Assembly (NCBI GenBank): GCA_034670405.1
Contig: JAXDDX010000043.1
Coordinates: 1,701,501-1,765,500 of the forward strand
DNA from: Hoplostethus atlanticus
Taxonomy: Eukaryota > Chordata > Actinopteri > Trachichthyiformes > Trachichthyidae
DNA length: 64,000 nt
Reading direction: 5' to 3'
The notes under the pieces were generated by a model. It was not told the origin of the DNA, made no database searches, and worked only from the letters and a program-made list of their open reading frames with translations. Below, in pieces: positions 27,525-40,830 of the stretch (within the stretch, counting starts at the first letter, position 1; each line of letters opens with the position of its first letter). Position numbers and translations under genes: made by a program.

Positions 27525-28010
27525 TTAAGTAATAATCTGTCATTTTCATATAAATAAACTTCTGTTTTGCTACTCTATCGCTGATTGATAGTGATTCAAC
27601 CTTTACCCAGTTCATGAAAGCTTTTACATTTTCTGTTCTAAATACTCATCATCAGGTAGGTCTTTCGCAAAAAAAATCCTCTGCATTTTATGTTTCTGGC
27701 AGCTTGTTTTGGGTTTTTTTTTGGGGGGTGGTGGGGGATAAATAGAAGAACTGGGTAGTTAGCATGATAACCACCAGCCACCGATAGCCACCATGGCTGA
27801 ACAGACACAGAAAAGAGCGCCACCTTCAGAAACTCAAACTCCACCAACAGAAAATCCAAGGAAAAAGACGTCACAGTACTGGACACACTGTTTGATTTCC
27901 AAGTCATCCCTGGGAAGTGCAAAAACACCACAGCGATGGCCGCTGAGTGCTAAAGATATCGTCAAATTAAAAAAAAAAATCAAGAATCTTGCGGATTACC
28001 ACAATTTATA
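27525..28010 (+). repeat. Dispersed repeat family copy C, without the array
   Basis: This copy aligns with copy B through the TCTGTTTTGCTACT, CCCAGTTCATGAAA, GAACTGGGTAGTTAGCATGA and GAACTCAAACTCC-type blocks. At the array site it has a single AACACCACAG (27923-27932) and then runs on as GCGATGGCCGCTGAGTGCTAAAG. A 72-codon open frame starts at 27793 in a strong start context (GCCACCATGG). It resembles no protein I know. Confidence 0.8.
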
Positions 28011-29995
28011 ACCAGATGAGCACAAACAGGCATAAAAACCAAATGAAGTGTACTTCTTTCAACATGTTATATCATCATCGCTGTCATAACCATATGCTCA
28101 TGAAACCAGAGTGCAGTTACACGTTCTGTGATTACACACATATGGTAGCGCTTAAGCTCATGCCAGTCGGGTTAGGCTCTTTGTGGCTAGACCCTGTGGT
28201 AGTCACACCAGTTTGACTGAAGTCATAGTGCCAAGTATGGTTAGTGTCACAGCGGATGATTTGAACCTGACGCAGCTATGTCTTCACTTCAGAATGGGTT
28301 CTGTAGCTGTCTGGATTATATGGTTGTGCGCCGCATGACTCTGAAGCCGGATTGATCCAATATCGCTGTCTGAGGAACAGTTTCCAAAGATGTTAAGAGC
28401 AGTTTGATGAGCTTTTTCCTGCGGTCCTCAGGGGGACGTTTTCCTGCCTAAAGGTTGTGGTTCACCGAGGAGGGTGGGACCAGAGACATCGATTTCCTCA
28501 CGACAAACACTGAGTCAAGTGAAGTGATACAGGCTGGCCTGTTCATACGGGAGGGTGGAGGCTGTATACGTGCTGAAGTGCAGCGGTGCTCTTACTTTTC
28601 CTTTCCTAAAATACTCCATTCTGTTTCAGGAATCAGAGATCACATGAAATGTATAGTCAGTCATCCCCAATCAATTCAACGGGAGCTGTTAAAGGGGAGC
28701 CCAGCAAACATTTTGACATTGAACAGATGTCATAATATTGTGAAGATGTTGTGCTTGTTTTGGTTGACATTGAGCTTGGCCACCTCTTGCATGTCGCCAT
28801 CTGTGAAATGCTTGGGAGATGCCTGGGGAATGGGAGAGACTATGGACATCCAACAGAGCAGAACTGCACTCAGGCACATTTTCAATAGCAGCCTGATAAA
28901 TGTGTGTCCACCGAGGATTGGGAGTTCTCCATCACCAAACACTACTCAAATACTCACAACCCCAGGGGTAAACGCACAGGATTACAGTATTTATCCCTTT
29001 TGAGTGAATTTCCCTTGATCAATAATTGTAAGACGCCTTCTACAAGAGAGAAAGGCATTTTTCACAAATAACACAATGATGAATTTGGATATTGGAAATA
29101 TATTTATATAATATATATTGCTCAATCATCTTGAGAAACCCCAAAATCGTGTTGCGACCTCTTGGATGTCCTTGCTCTGATCTAGGACACGCATCATTCT
29201 GCCTATTGATTGGATTGGATTGCCAGCCACAACACCCCTCAGATGCAACTAGCACTAGCCGGGTCAGGCCTATCGTCCCTTGCTTGGTTGAATAGTGAGC
29301 ACGCTAGAAAAATGAATGCACTGTGCCTTTATTCAGCAGTCATACTTTGCCGGCATCAAGATGCATTGGCAGTTTCTGCAAGGTTTTGAGCCTTTTGAAC
29401 CCAATTTGTCTTTCTTTGGTTGTTTTGAAGGGAGCACCTTCAATCTTTATTTGTAAGAACTGAATTTTATCAGCAAAGACGCATGCAACAAAGATATCTC
29501 TTATCAACTAACTAGCAAAACAGCTGTGTGACTATTACTATAGTTTTTATCAAGTATGCTGTGGACTGGTGTTGCCATTTGTGATGTGTCTGTTTTATAC
29601 AACCGGGCTGCAAGAATTTTCCCTTGGGGATAATAAAGAATTGTTCACTCACTCTCTCTCAATCACTGATTGTTATCCATAGCATCTCATATAAGAAAAA
29701 TAACCAATCAGCATTCAGGATAAAAGAAAATAAGCTGCCAGGTTTTGGTGTAACAGGGAACAGGATATGGTAAACTTGTCGGTGCTCGCTCATCTTTGTC
29801 AGTCCTGAGGCATCGATAATCAATGAGGAGTGGAGGAACATGTCGGGGTCCAACAGAGACCGGCTGTTTGGTGTTGTTGTGGATGAAGTGCTGCTTTGTA
29901 TAGAATCGATCTTTTTCATTATACGATACGTTGCTATATCGATCAACATTGTGGCGGCTTTTCAGTTAGTTAGCTAGCTAGCTGGTGACGTACGG
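28011..29995. other. No gene seen; LINE tail remnant
   Basis: A 182-codon open frame at 28455-29003 has no recognisable domain and poor splice context. A LINE 3' tail (TTCCCTTGGGGATAATAAAG) lies at 29618-29637. Confidence 0.5.
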
Positions 29996-30009
29996 GAAAC
30001 GTAATTCGT

Positions 30010-30100
30010 TTTGTGATTGGTTATGGGATAAACCAATCAGCGAGGACGCAGTTCTAGGCAACCCTCTTCTTTTAAATCTGTCAAACCGGATGTACTTTCC
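30010..30100 (+). promoter_or_regulatory. Candidate promoter: paired CCAAT boxes, X-box-like and ETS-like sites
   Basis: GATTGG (30015-30020) and CCAATC (30033-30038) form inverted NF-Y sites. GTTCTAGGCAACC (30051-30063) resembles an RFX X-box missing one base, and CCGGATGT (30086-30093) resembles an ETS site. CpGs cluster from 29985 to 30055. No confirmed gene is attached. Confidence 0.4.
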
Positions 30101-32270
30101 AATAATGAAATCACCCTTCAGTCTGAAGGTCAGGCTACGGTGGAGCAGGAGGATGTCTCTTGACGTAGAATATGGATAAATGCCAGCCGTTCCCATACTC
30201 TGATAACCACTTCTGGGATGTTTTGACTTTTTCTTTCCTATTTCCTGTTCCCCTCAAGTAAACAACGCCTTAGAGATTTTGTGAGTTTTTCTTTTCCTCT
30301 TGTCTCCTCGCCTAAATTGTTGGTGTTTCTGTTTGCTCAAGTGAGTATGGAAAATTACCAAATTGCCATTCTCAGAATATGGACGCAGAAGAGTTTATAA
30401 GGATGTGTCTCGTACAAACAGGAAAACGTGGCGCCCTCATTAAAGATAACCAGATTTACTGTGAGTCATGTTAAAAACAGCAGCTGAGTGTCGACGTGCT
30501 TACCTAACGGACACATCTACAGCTCAGGTAGTCTCCGGTACCCGATCCCTGGCACTTTTGTAAGGTGATTTTTGGTTATTGAGGCAAGCTAAACACCTCA
30601 CACATTCTCCCCTCAAAGAAAAAAGAAATGGAAAAGGCCAAAAAAATTAAAGGTAATTAAGACCTAGTAACTGACTACAAACAAACCACTAGGAAGGAAG
30701 TCACTTCTTTACGACTGGGAGAGAGCGCCTTTTTCCTTTATCCAAACCTATCTTTCAACTCCCCGCCACTAAACAGAATCAGCTGGTGAAATAGAAAGTT
30801 TGTTTTGATGCTCTCCAGTCTAATTGGTCTTTGCTGACTCACGCCACCGTGCCCTCAGATTCCCTCTCTGTTTCATTTTGTTTACGTGGAAATTGATGGC
30901 GATCAAAGAATAAGTGAGATTTGTACCAAAATTAGATATTCACCATTTAAAAGTGACATGATTTAGTAGTAATAGTACGTAACTTAAGTCCTTGGTTGAC
31001 AAAATACATTGTCTATATTTTAGAGATATTCAATATTAACTTAGAGGAAGTGATTGAAAATCTGTGTCTTAATTTTTTATCTTTTTTTATTTTGAAGTGA
31101 GATGTTTTTATAAGCCCCCTTGCGGTAAGTTATTTTAATTATTTTTTTACAGTAAATCTTTCCCCTCTCCTTTTTCCAGTTCTTATCATTTTTATGTACA
31201 AATAAACTAAAATTAAAACTCTCCAAATATTGTTTTCTAAATTTAAACTGTGCCATTTAAAGTCAGAGAATTGGGTTCATGGTTGCCAATCTCTTGCTGC
31301 CTCTTTGAAAACTGCAACAACTGAAATGTGTGGAAAGTCGATGCATCTACATCTGTTACAGGACACCATTATAGAGACAAACTGTGCAGCGAACTCCTTC
31401 ACCCGCAATGCGTTGATATCAATCCAAACTCTGGCAATGTTAATTTCCTCTTTAACAATGCTCTTCAGATTGCTGTTTATGCAGAGCGCTCCAAAAATAC
31501 ATTATCTAAACTAATAGTCTCACATTTAATGACACCAAGCCTTTTATTCTGTGCCAAATTGCACTAGTCAGACGCCTTTCGGGTGTTTCTTCCTACTCAA
31601 GGCACCCCTATTGGGTTTCCAACCCTTTATTTAGTTCAAATCAACATCCCCACCCAGAACAAATGGCCTACCTCAGATGACTTTCAAAACAGATCACACA
31701 GGATGAGCCCAGGTCTCCAGCAGTGTTCCCTATAACCCTCGACAGCTCTGTAAAGAGACGTTCCTCATCAAGTGTTACAGCAGATCAAAGGCAGATCAAA
31801 ACTTTTGCTGTTTTCTCTTGCTGAGTGTTTCCTGACCATTCTGATGATGAAGTGACTGCAATTCAGAATGACACATGACATTGACAGTCCTAGACCATGG
31901 GAGTTGAAAGTGAGGGCACATAGTCAATGACCCCTGATATTCTAAAGGACAGATACAATATGAATCTCCTGTACTCACTCTAATGTGCTTTTATTTTGAA
32001 AAAGAAACTTCTATCCATGTTTCATTATTTCTTTCTTATTTCTCTCTTACATGATAACTGTAGGGTTACAGGAATATTGATAGGGCTTGTAATGTTGGTG
32101 AACAAGGAATTAAAACTTATTCTGCTCATTGTTCTATTTATTAACTCATTGTAAGTCTGGATAAATGTCTTAAATGTAAAATGCCACAAATTCATGAGCT
32201 CAGAAATCAATGTTAGTCCTGTACAGATGCAGATCTGTTTAGAGCGAGATAAACAAGATTAACGAGAGGA
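30100..32270. other. No gene confirmed; possible short exons
   Basis: A short ATG frame begins at 30172 (MDKCQPFPYSDNHFWD and on). A second exon-like segment runs from acceptor CCATTCTCAG (ending 30376) to donor GTGAGT (near 30462), encoding MDAEEFIRMCLVQTGKRGAL and on. Neither matches a family I know and they do not join in frame. Confidence 0.3.
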
Positions 32271-32272
32271 AG

Positions 32273-32727
32273 GAGTTTTAGTTATCGAACATTTCTCAGA
32301 GGTAGAGCTCGGATCTCATTGGTTGGTTTAGTTAAACCATTTTTTGGAGCACAAGTTAGATAACTTATTGACTTATTTTCTACCATGTCAGAAGGTAGAA
32401 ACGGTAGCTACCCAGCTTACCTAGATAGCTATAGGCTAGTATGGCTAGTTTGACCTTGAAAGATCAGCTAGGCTAACTAACCTAGATAACTTAGTGTGGC
32501 TAGATTGCATTCTTTAGTTAGTATCAGAGCGCTAGGCTTCATAATATTAGCCAGCTCCTCTCTTACCCCTCTCTTTTCCTTTTTCACTGGTTTTCAGTGT
32601 AACATTACTTTGCCAGAAAAATTGTGTTTCTTCGGCTCTGCCCATTGAGGTTTATCTCCACCAATGAGATTATTTCTGCCTCCAGAGCAGCTCTGCCTCT
32701 GAGAAATGTTTGTATAACTAAAACTTC
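32273..32727. mobile_element. Non-autonomous DNA transposon with long inverted ends
   Basis: Left arm AGTTTTAGTTATCGAACATTT, CTCAGAGGTAGAGCT, ATCTCATTGG (32274-32327) is inverted in the right arm (32665-32725: CCAATGAGAT, AGCTCTGCCTCTGAG, AAATGTTTGTATAACTAAAACT). About 455 bases, with a CTAG/TAGCTA-rich core and no ORF. Confidence 0.75.
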
Positions 32728-35680
32728 AATCTGCGGGGAGGGGTTGGTGGTGTTTGAGTTTGGGTTTTGACACTGAACAATGATGACTACGCAGAAATGA
32801 GCAGCCCCAAGGGTCTGTCAGTCAGGCAGAGAGGAAGAGAAGAGGAAGAGGAGAGAGGAGGAGGATCTCCCTCAGGGAGGATACAGCGGGGCAGGAGAGA
32901 ACACGGCAAAGGCAGCAGGAGCCCTCGGAGAACATGGCCAGCCGCCAAGAGCAGTTTGGCGGACCTCGGCTGACACAGCGCTTCGCTGCTGAGGCCACAC
33001 AAGATCTCTTTGGTTAAGGCTTACAGTATTTTACGGTGAAACAAGCTCCCCTGGCCTCATGCACATAAACAGCGTGCATGCACCAACACCGGATCTACCC
33101 AGACATGACAACAGTCTTACCAAACCACTTATAGATGTGCACACTTAAGAGTCGTACAGTAAGCATGCAAAGAGCCATGCAAACACGAGGCATGCTGCCA
33201 TATAAACAATCACCCTGCCAGAACAGACGTTATTAGCCAGACCACACAAAAACACACGAGCACACGCCCATCGCAGACGTGAAATCACACACACACACAC
33301 ACACACACACATTTGTATTACTGCACAGCACCTTCATCGACTACATTCATTCTGACCTTAACTATTACATGGCTACCATTAACCCTTACCCTAATCTAAC
33401 ACTAATCCCAATTCTAATCTGAACCTGAAACCCAAACCCCTTAAAGGTTTGGGATTAAGGTCTTCAATTTCAATGACCCCTTAAAGAAGTGAGGCCTGGA
33501 TTTTCTTTCTGTCCTTGTAAGGACACACATGCACACATTGCTACAGTTAGTGCACGTACACCCCCAGCTACAGCAGCACATATGCTCTCTGCATGTGTTC
33601 CTGCAGCCAGACAAGATATATAGATGGATTTAACATGTTACGTAAATGGTGCCTTAATCTTCTGGCTTCTGGAAAGCGCAGTTTGAGGCCTGACAGTTTT
33701 ATGCCACAGCGTGTTTGTGAACGGTGTAGTATGTAGTGTGTAGTCCTGCTTTGAAACAACACACACTCCAACCTGTCAATGGGAATATTTATGAAGACAG
33801 CAACATTTCTCATCCTGCAAGTTGTTATTGATGGTGCTTCTGCTCGGCATCCAAGCGCTAATTGCTCTATCACGTTTGACAACTTCCTAAAAGTGCCTTC
33901 CATGTTATATAGTGTTTTGTGGTATGGTGAGGGGCTCTCATATCACCAGGATGTTTTTGGCTGTGTATTGCCCATTTTTAGACCAAGCAGCAAATACATT
34001 ATTACATATCTAAACAATGCATAAACAGCTGTAAACACCAGAGAAGTCCATATGTACAAGATAACGCTTTAATTTCCGTAGACGTGTACTAAACTTTCAC
34101 TTTCAACCCCTATGTAGCCGAAACCGCTATAAACCATTTAGACGTCTTGTAAACGGCTAATAAACATAAAGTTGCTCAGTGGGAAGTAAAATGGCATAAA
34201 AGTGAAATAGCGTGAAACTTGTGTCTTTGTGGAGAAAATTCTTCCCAAATGTCTTGGAGAGAACGTGAGCATAGAGAAGCAGCGGTCCAGTTTGAGCTGG
34301 ACCCTCATGCAAGATCAACTAAGACACAGCTGTTCATTTAAGTGGCTCTGTACTATAGACTAGTGCTGTTTGGACGTGATGCTCTTGCAATGAATTTTGG
34401 GGCTTCTTCTTTGTTTCTGGCCAAATCACCACCTGATGCATCCTCAGTTGGCATGGAAATTTCCACGTTTTTTTTATCTGTCCTTTTTTTGTTTTGCAAT
34501 CATGCTTCGGCTGTTGGATATTAATCAAATGCGTCATGGAGGATACAAGAACACACAAGAACACATATTGAGAAAGAGTCAAGGTCACACGTCCTCAGGT
34601 TTTTTTCTTTCCTTGCACTCCTTACGTTGTATTGTGTTGGTGATCTATTCTGTTCGTATAAAACACTTATAATAGTCAGTCAGTCAGTCAGTCAGTCAAC
34701 TTAACCAAAGTCAAAAAGTGCTTCCACACAAATGTTTAGCATAAAAACACACCTAAAACTTGTGTTTGACTGAATCGAAAGTTTCAGGAAAACTCTCTAT
34801 TGTAAACTGAAAATGATCACGAGTTTTAAAAGAGCTGCCAGAAACACATCCTGCATTTCCAAATGAGTTGTCTTTGGTTTTTGGGAAAAATCGGATTGTA
34901 TGTAATGATTCGTAATGACATTTTATAGCTGCAAGGCAGAAGCTACGAAATAGTATACTTTCTCAGCAGCGGAGGTTGTGGAGGCCGGGTTCCCGAACGC
35001 TGGCCAAAACATCTGAGCACTTCTCAGTTAGTTTCTCAGTCAGTTTTAGAGACAATCATGTCATTCCAAAATTAAAGACTTTTAAAAATAATTTATACTC
35101 AAACAACTATTTAACTTGATAAGAGTTCTGTGTATATTTCAGTTATTTATCTGAAGCAATGAGTGAGAAGGTAGGGCTTCAGCGTCTTACATTGACTGTT
35201 GCAGGGATCAAACATGTGACAGTCTCTAACCATTACAAACTAGCCTGAACTTGAATTCAAGAAAAGCTAACATCCCTAGCTGGCCGGTTAGGCAGTGAGG
35301 TAAGCTGTAAGCTAATATTAGTTCAGGGTGACAGAGGAGCAGTGCCGTCATCGGCGTCACCAAACTGCCCTGTGGCGAAGCACATGCCAAAGGAACCTGA
35401 CTTCTCCGGTGCTTGACCCCGCCATCCGGTGCTGCGCTGTTTTAGGAAACAAACGTCCACTTCCCAGGCCCGCTGCCAGCTGCTAGTGTAGTGACAAATG
35501 ATGGCAATAATTTGGGAAAAGCCCCTCCCAGATGTGAGGGCAGCTTCAGGTCTTGTAAAGCGAAGGACTCTTTTTCACTTTTTCACTTTTACAACCAATC
35601 GCTCGCCCAGCCACTGAAAGGTCTCCCTTCCGCTCTGCGAGTATATAACTTCTTTGGGGAACCTAATAACATTTGTACTG
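32728..35680. other. Gene-free; simple repeats and repeat copy
   Basis: (CA)n at 33287-33311; the second copy of the 18402 repeat at 34356-34447; (AGTC)n at 34674-34699; an isolated CCAAT (35594) and TATA (35642-35648) pair with no downstream ORF. The purine-rich frame at 32767-32973 is low complexity. Confidence 0.5.
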
Positions 35681-35850
35681 GGCGGCAGGGTGGCCTCGCG
35701 GTTAGAGTGACCATCCCAGAGCGGAAAGGACACAGGTTCAACCCCCGGCAACAGCCTCATGTCCTGGCAGAATGCTCCTGAGCAAGATGCTGAAGCCCCT
35801 ACCTCCTCAATCACTCTGGACAAACGTGTACGCTACATACGTAAAATGTA
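35681..35850 (+). repeat. tRNA-derived SINE
   Basis: Box A TGGCCTCGCGGTTAGAG (35691-35707), box B GGTTCAACCCC (35735-35745), body GCTCCTGAGCAAGATGCTGAAG, and a degenerate tail with TACGTAAAATGTAAAT. Confidence 0.8.
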
Positions 35851-38800
35851 AATACACTCCAAAGCCAGTCAAGTTTTTTTTGTTAAATGAAACCTAGAAT
35901 GAGGTCGTCAGACCCCAAAACAACGTTGTGACTCATGGAGAAAGATGAACATGCACACAAGAATTTATCACACCGCAGATTAATACCACATCTCATTGAT
36001 GAGAAAGACACACTCCCAGAACGCACGGCTGGACTCGGCGGTCAGACGTGAACTAGGTGAAGGAAGAATAACAAAGCATCATAGTATGAGTGTGTTTGGA
36101 TAGAAAAAGATAATGTCTTTTTAATATGTGGCATAGCTCAATGTCACCCTGAGACCAAAATAGGGAACCAGACATGGTCTCGTCTTGCCCTTTATGTAGA
36201 TTCTCCTAATATATGTGGGAAATTGAAACAGAATCCCAATGAACTTTCCTCAGAGTTAGAACCATTTCACACCATATGAACACACTTTCCTGGCATCACG
36301 TGTCTTGCTAATAAAGGTCTACAGTAAATGAGTCTGTCAATTGCAATAAATGATGGCAACTTATTGCACAGGTTTATCCCGTGGCAGGTTATGATTTCTG
36401 TATCTTTAGCAAGACCTGCAGCAGCAGTTACCAGGTCCTGAGGTAGACGCCTCTGTGGGACTGTGTGAATGACAGAGGAGAGGGCAGAGGGTGAGAGCAG
36501 GCATGTCACTGGGGAAAATCAAGTCACTGCCTCCCATACCAGTACACAACACCAATCTCTACACTGATAAATCCTTTACTCGTCCACACCACGCCCACAC
36601 TTCTGAATGACATTGCACTTACATGGAGCCCACCATACCTGCTCTCATTTAAAACTCTTTTATCTTGTCTGTCCAAGTATTTGTATATGTTGTGTTCTTA
36701 GTAAATGTCCTGTTTTCAAAGTGTGCTTTTAATGACATCTGGCCAGGGACTACAGGTGACAGCTAACCGTTTTGGCTAACTCTGGCACATTTACAGAAAT
36801 GTTTAATACTAGAAACGCCAAGCTGCCATCAACTGACAGCTGTTTTGAGTTTCAGAGTTGAAATATCTCAGCGTTTTAAAATGTCCCTCCACTTTCTGTA
36901 CAAACTAAGAAAATAAAGTAAATATATCTCATCTGATAATTTCCAACCATAACCACAGCTTCAGCCTACACCTTTTTCTGACTATTTATGTTGTTTATTG
37001 AGAATTTGTTGTATAAGTTTACTGTTCATTTTATGGGTTATTTTGTTTTGTTTCTTTCTTACTTGTATATTTTGTCTTTTAATATATCATTATAAACATT
37101 GTGATTAAGAGAGATCTAGAGGAGTGAACAGCAGACTGGCTGCAACATAAGCGTTGGTACATTAGTGGTGTTGTAATGCCTTTAGGAAGGCATCAGGGCA
37201 GAGACAGGTAAACACTGACTCAGCTGCAGCAAAATAAACAGAGATCATTCCGGTTAGGACATTTACATATTTCTAAGTGAATTCTGCAAGTCACAATACG
37301 CGAGAACCGAAACTTGATGGATAGGTGTTGAGCAACGCGGTAATCATTACGGGGCTGATCGGACACATCAAAAGCAAAGCACAGGGTTGTGGCATACGCT
37401 TTTAGAAACATAAGATTGATATCTACCTGCTAGCGCTGTGCCAGAGATAAGCCGCAATCTAATTTCAAAGCCTAGGGGTCTTCTAGGGAAGAGAAAATAA
37501 ATAAATAAATAACATGAGTGCCTCCAGTATTTCACAAGTAGGAGTCTGGGAGCTTTAGAAAATTGGTTGCTGGCTCTTTTTAATAAGCTATATTTGAAGC
37601 GAACAATAATTCAGTGTTCACATCCCCACAGGAGAGGATACATGAGGATAAAGCTAACCAAACAGACACAGTCAACAGTTAATACGCCAGTGTATCATGG
37701 CTACTGTTTACACATTTGAGTAGTTTATAATGCTCCCAGATTGTGATAAAGATCATCTGTCAAGTGCCTGCAACCACAGTTATTATAAGAAAAGCAAACG
37801 AATGCACAGAACATTAGGAATTTTGTTGCAGATGCTTTGAAGTGGTTAAACCTTCTGAGATTCCCGTATCTCGTCTCTAAAAAAAGAAAAAGAAAAAAAG
37901 AGCGGAGCAGAGCGTGTACCTGGAATCACAGCGCTGTTGTAAGACAGTATTGGATAAACAACTGCAAAGTATGGGGCCCACTCATGGAAGAATGGGTATG
38001 ATGCATGAGTTGGCCGATTATGAACATGCACTTGATTTGCGGAACATCACCCTCTCCAATTGATTTGAACCTTTTTCTTTTTTTATCTGTTTGTTGTTTT
38101 AGTTACAAATCCTGCAGATTAGTTGGTAATGAAAAAAAGCTGACAATCCCTCTCCAAAACAGGAACGAAAGGAAATGCGGATGGGAAATGTGAGGCGGGC
38201 CCACGCCCTTGAGTATAATGCCTCAGACATGGACTTTATGGCCATTACCAGTCCCTAATTTGATTCCGCCGTGCGATCCGGAACAATCAGGACCAGGCTT
38301 GTCTTTTAAAGACGACTGGCAAAACCCAGCCAATGGAAAAGTCAGCATAGCAACACAGAGACGATGCAAAAACAAGCTTGCTCAGACCCCTCATAGGTCA
38401 GCTCATCAGGGGGAAACAGACCTGACAATGACACACACCTGCAGCCCTTGGAAAGAAAAAAAAGACAAAACAAAACAATGCAGTCAAATTTCTAACTACC
38501 CACTAAATGCCTGCTGCATCACAGTTTACAGGGCCAGCAGTGGAGTCTATATGGCAGTGCAAGTGCATGTGAATCTCCATGTAGCTGGTTAGAACCTGAT
38601 GGAAAGTCATTCCTCATCCTTGCTACCATGGCCAGTTTAACGGCTTTTCCATGGGAACGCTCCCCAGTATATCCCAGCTGTCGGACGATAGCCAAGAGAT
38701 GCAGGGCTTGAATGCGGGACCGGGCGAGCCTCCATTACATTGGTGATCCCAGCATGGTGGTAAACCTCGGCGTGCTTCACTCCTTCCTACTGTAAAAGTC

Positions 38801-38854
38801 TGGTTAAGGCGTCAGGCCCGGCTAGGCAGAGAAATGCCCCTCCCTGGCCAAATA
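35851..38854. other. No gene seen
   Basis: Mostly unique-looking AT-leaning sequence. Open frames such as 38209-38592 have no recognisable domain or splice support. Confidence 0.5.
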
Positions 38855-38996
38855 CTATACCTTCAACCAAATACTGATGCTGGAACAAAATGCTGTACCG
38901 CCAATCAAATGCTAATGCTAGAACATAATGCTGTACCTCCAGCCCAATGTTAATGCTAGAAGCAAACTGTACCTCCATCCAATGCTAATGCTAGAA
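38855..38996 (+). repeat. 38-bp minisatellite, four diverged units
   Basis: Units start CTATACCTTC (38855), CTGTACCGCC (38893), CTGTACCTCC (38931) and CTGTACCTCC (38967), with core AATGCTAATGCTAGAA. The last two are shortened to 36 and 30 bases. Confidence 0.9.
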
Positions 38997-40530
38997 CTGT
39001 AACATCCTTTACAAGTCTTGGACACTGGCACACTGACAATAATGTTCTTGTGAGTTTTTATTTCCCCTTTTGGGAAACACAAACAAACTTCTGTGAAACA
39101 ATCAAGAGTCGTTGCTGACTTGGTCCTTTGCATGGCCACGCCACAGCTCGTGGTCTCAAACGGAAAGGAGAGGGTTAATAGGGTTCAGGTACCGCTTGTT
39201 GTTCATCCAGCCACTCATCGTCCCTACCCCACCCCAGCTTGTCACATTGGTTGAGGTTAAGGTTGAGGTCGGGGTGGTAGGGGAAACTGATCGTAGACAA
39301 GTGATTCAGTGTGTGCCAGTCATATCAAATTACATAATGTCTATGGAAGAAAACTGACCATCCTGTCTGGAACTATCTTTGACCTTTCAATTCAACTATC
39401 GAGAAAGAGGTCGCCCAGAGGTTGCGGTGTGATGCGTTCAAAGCCAGTCTATAATCTATAACATAAGAGGTTTATGAGAGCAGCGCTTAACGCTGCTTGA
39501 CAGAGTCCTAATTTTGCCTCTAATGTGACAAGTCAGACACCCATTCAAAGCACTTGGGTTACTGTTTCCTTTCCTCTCTGCTTTGAGGCTCTGGTGTAGA
39601 ATCATACTAGGTGAAAAAAGAGCTTTATTGAATTGGCTCCTTACTGTAAATGTAGCTGCCATCAATGGGATTTTTTTTTTTTGGTGCAGGGAAAAAGATT
39701 AAAGGAGCCAACAGGTTTACCTTTGCAGCTTCGATCCCCAGACGTCTGCTTTGTCACTGCGCGTCACACGGAGGTAAATGAAGCATTCATTCACATAAAT
39801 CATACAATTAACTCAAATAAACAAGATTAAACAATATTAAATCAGCAAGATTATACAAGATTAAATCCACGCGTATGAAATGAAACCTGAGGCAAATTGA
39901 GTTTATGAGTCAAACCCAGACTTCCAAACACTTGAATGTGTTGTATTCACTAACACAAACACCCCCTACTCCAAAACACACAAGTAGGGTCTGTGTTTTC
40001 CTCTGTGTTAACTTGCTCATTACATACCTGCGTGGCCTTTGCGCAGGTCTACCTAACTTGACGTCACAGGTCACTCACTAAATAAGAGGCACATGGGTTT
40101 TAGCAATGTGGGGTATTTTGAAAACCTCAACACCAGGCTAGCTTGGTTTCTGATTTGGGTCAGACCTCACATGGTTACCATGCCACTTGTCAAACACCTC
40201 ATCTGGTTTGAAATGGTGTGCAAGTGCCCAGCACAGCTCCAAGTGGCAGCTAGGTTCCTAAATGCTGGGTACAGTGAAACGCAAAGCCATAATGGCCTCT
40301 AATTTCCAGTCAGCCAGAACATTCTCTCACTTTTCCAAAGAAACTTTTTCAGAGAAACTTGTATACACTGACATTGTAGGCTACAGTGACATTCAAAAAG
40401 TTCTTTCAATGGTATTATCACCAACATAGACACAGTGTTACAGTGGGGATATTTTCTTAGAAATTTAGAGCACACAAGAACCATTTTATACACAATGTAA
40501 GGAATTTGTTTGTTCATATTTTTTAATCAT
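38997..40530. other. No gene seen
   Basis: AT-leaning sequence without recognisable exons; a T-run at 39670-39681. Confidence 0.5.
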
Positions 40531-40534
40531 ACCA

Positions 40535-40830
40535 ATTTTTTAACCTTTTGTAACCAGGGAAGGTTCAGTGAGCACGCATGATCTTTCTCAGCAATGCCCT
40601 GCTTCACATGCATGAAGTTACACACATTAACAACAACAACAACAACAACCACAGTCTTCTACTGTAGGCCACTGAGCATCTGGGGGTTAAGTGCTTTGCT
40701 CAAGGGCACTTCAGCTGTGGTCACTGAGGGGCGGGAGAGTGGTCCCGGTCCAGATATTCCAAATCAGTGTGGGATTTGAACCAACAATCTTCCAGTCACA
40801 AGCATGCAGCTCTGGGTTACTGCTTTCCTT
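40535..40830 (-). repeat. tRNA-derived SINE, reverse strand
   Basis: Read in reverse: box B GGTTCAAATCCC (40771-40782), body with AAGTGCCCTTGAGCAAAGC, and the tail CATGCGTGCTCACTGAACC. An (AAC)n tract (40629-40650) interrupts it. Same family as 15121-15368. Confidence 0.7.

Noticed and set aside
28455..29003. 182-codon plus-strand frame
   Set aside because: No family resemblance, no start context or splice sites, and a mixed composition like the surrounding intergenic DNA.
35594..35650. CCAAT and TATA pair
   Set aside because: Good motif spacing, but a SINE follows directly and no exon is visible.
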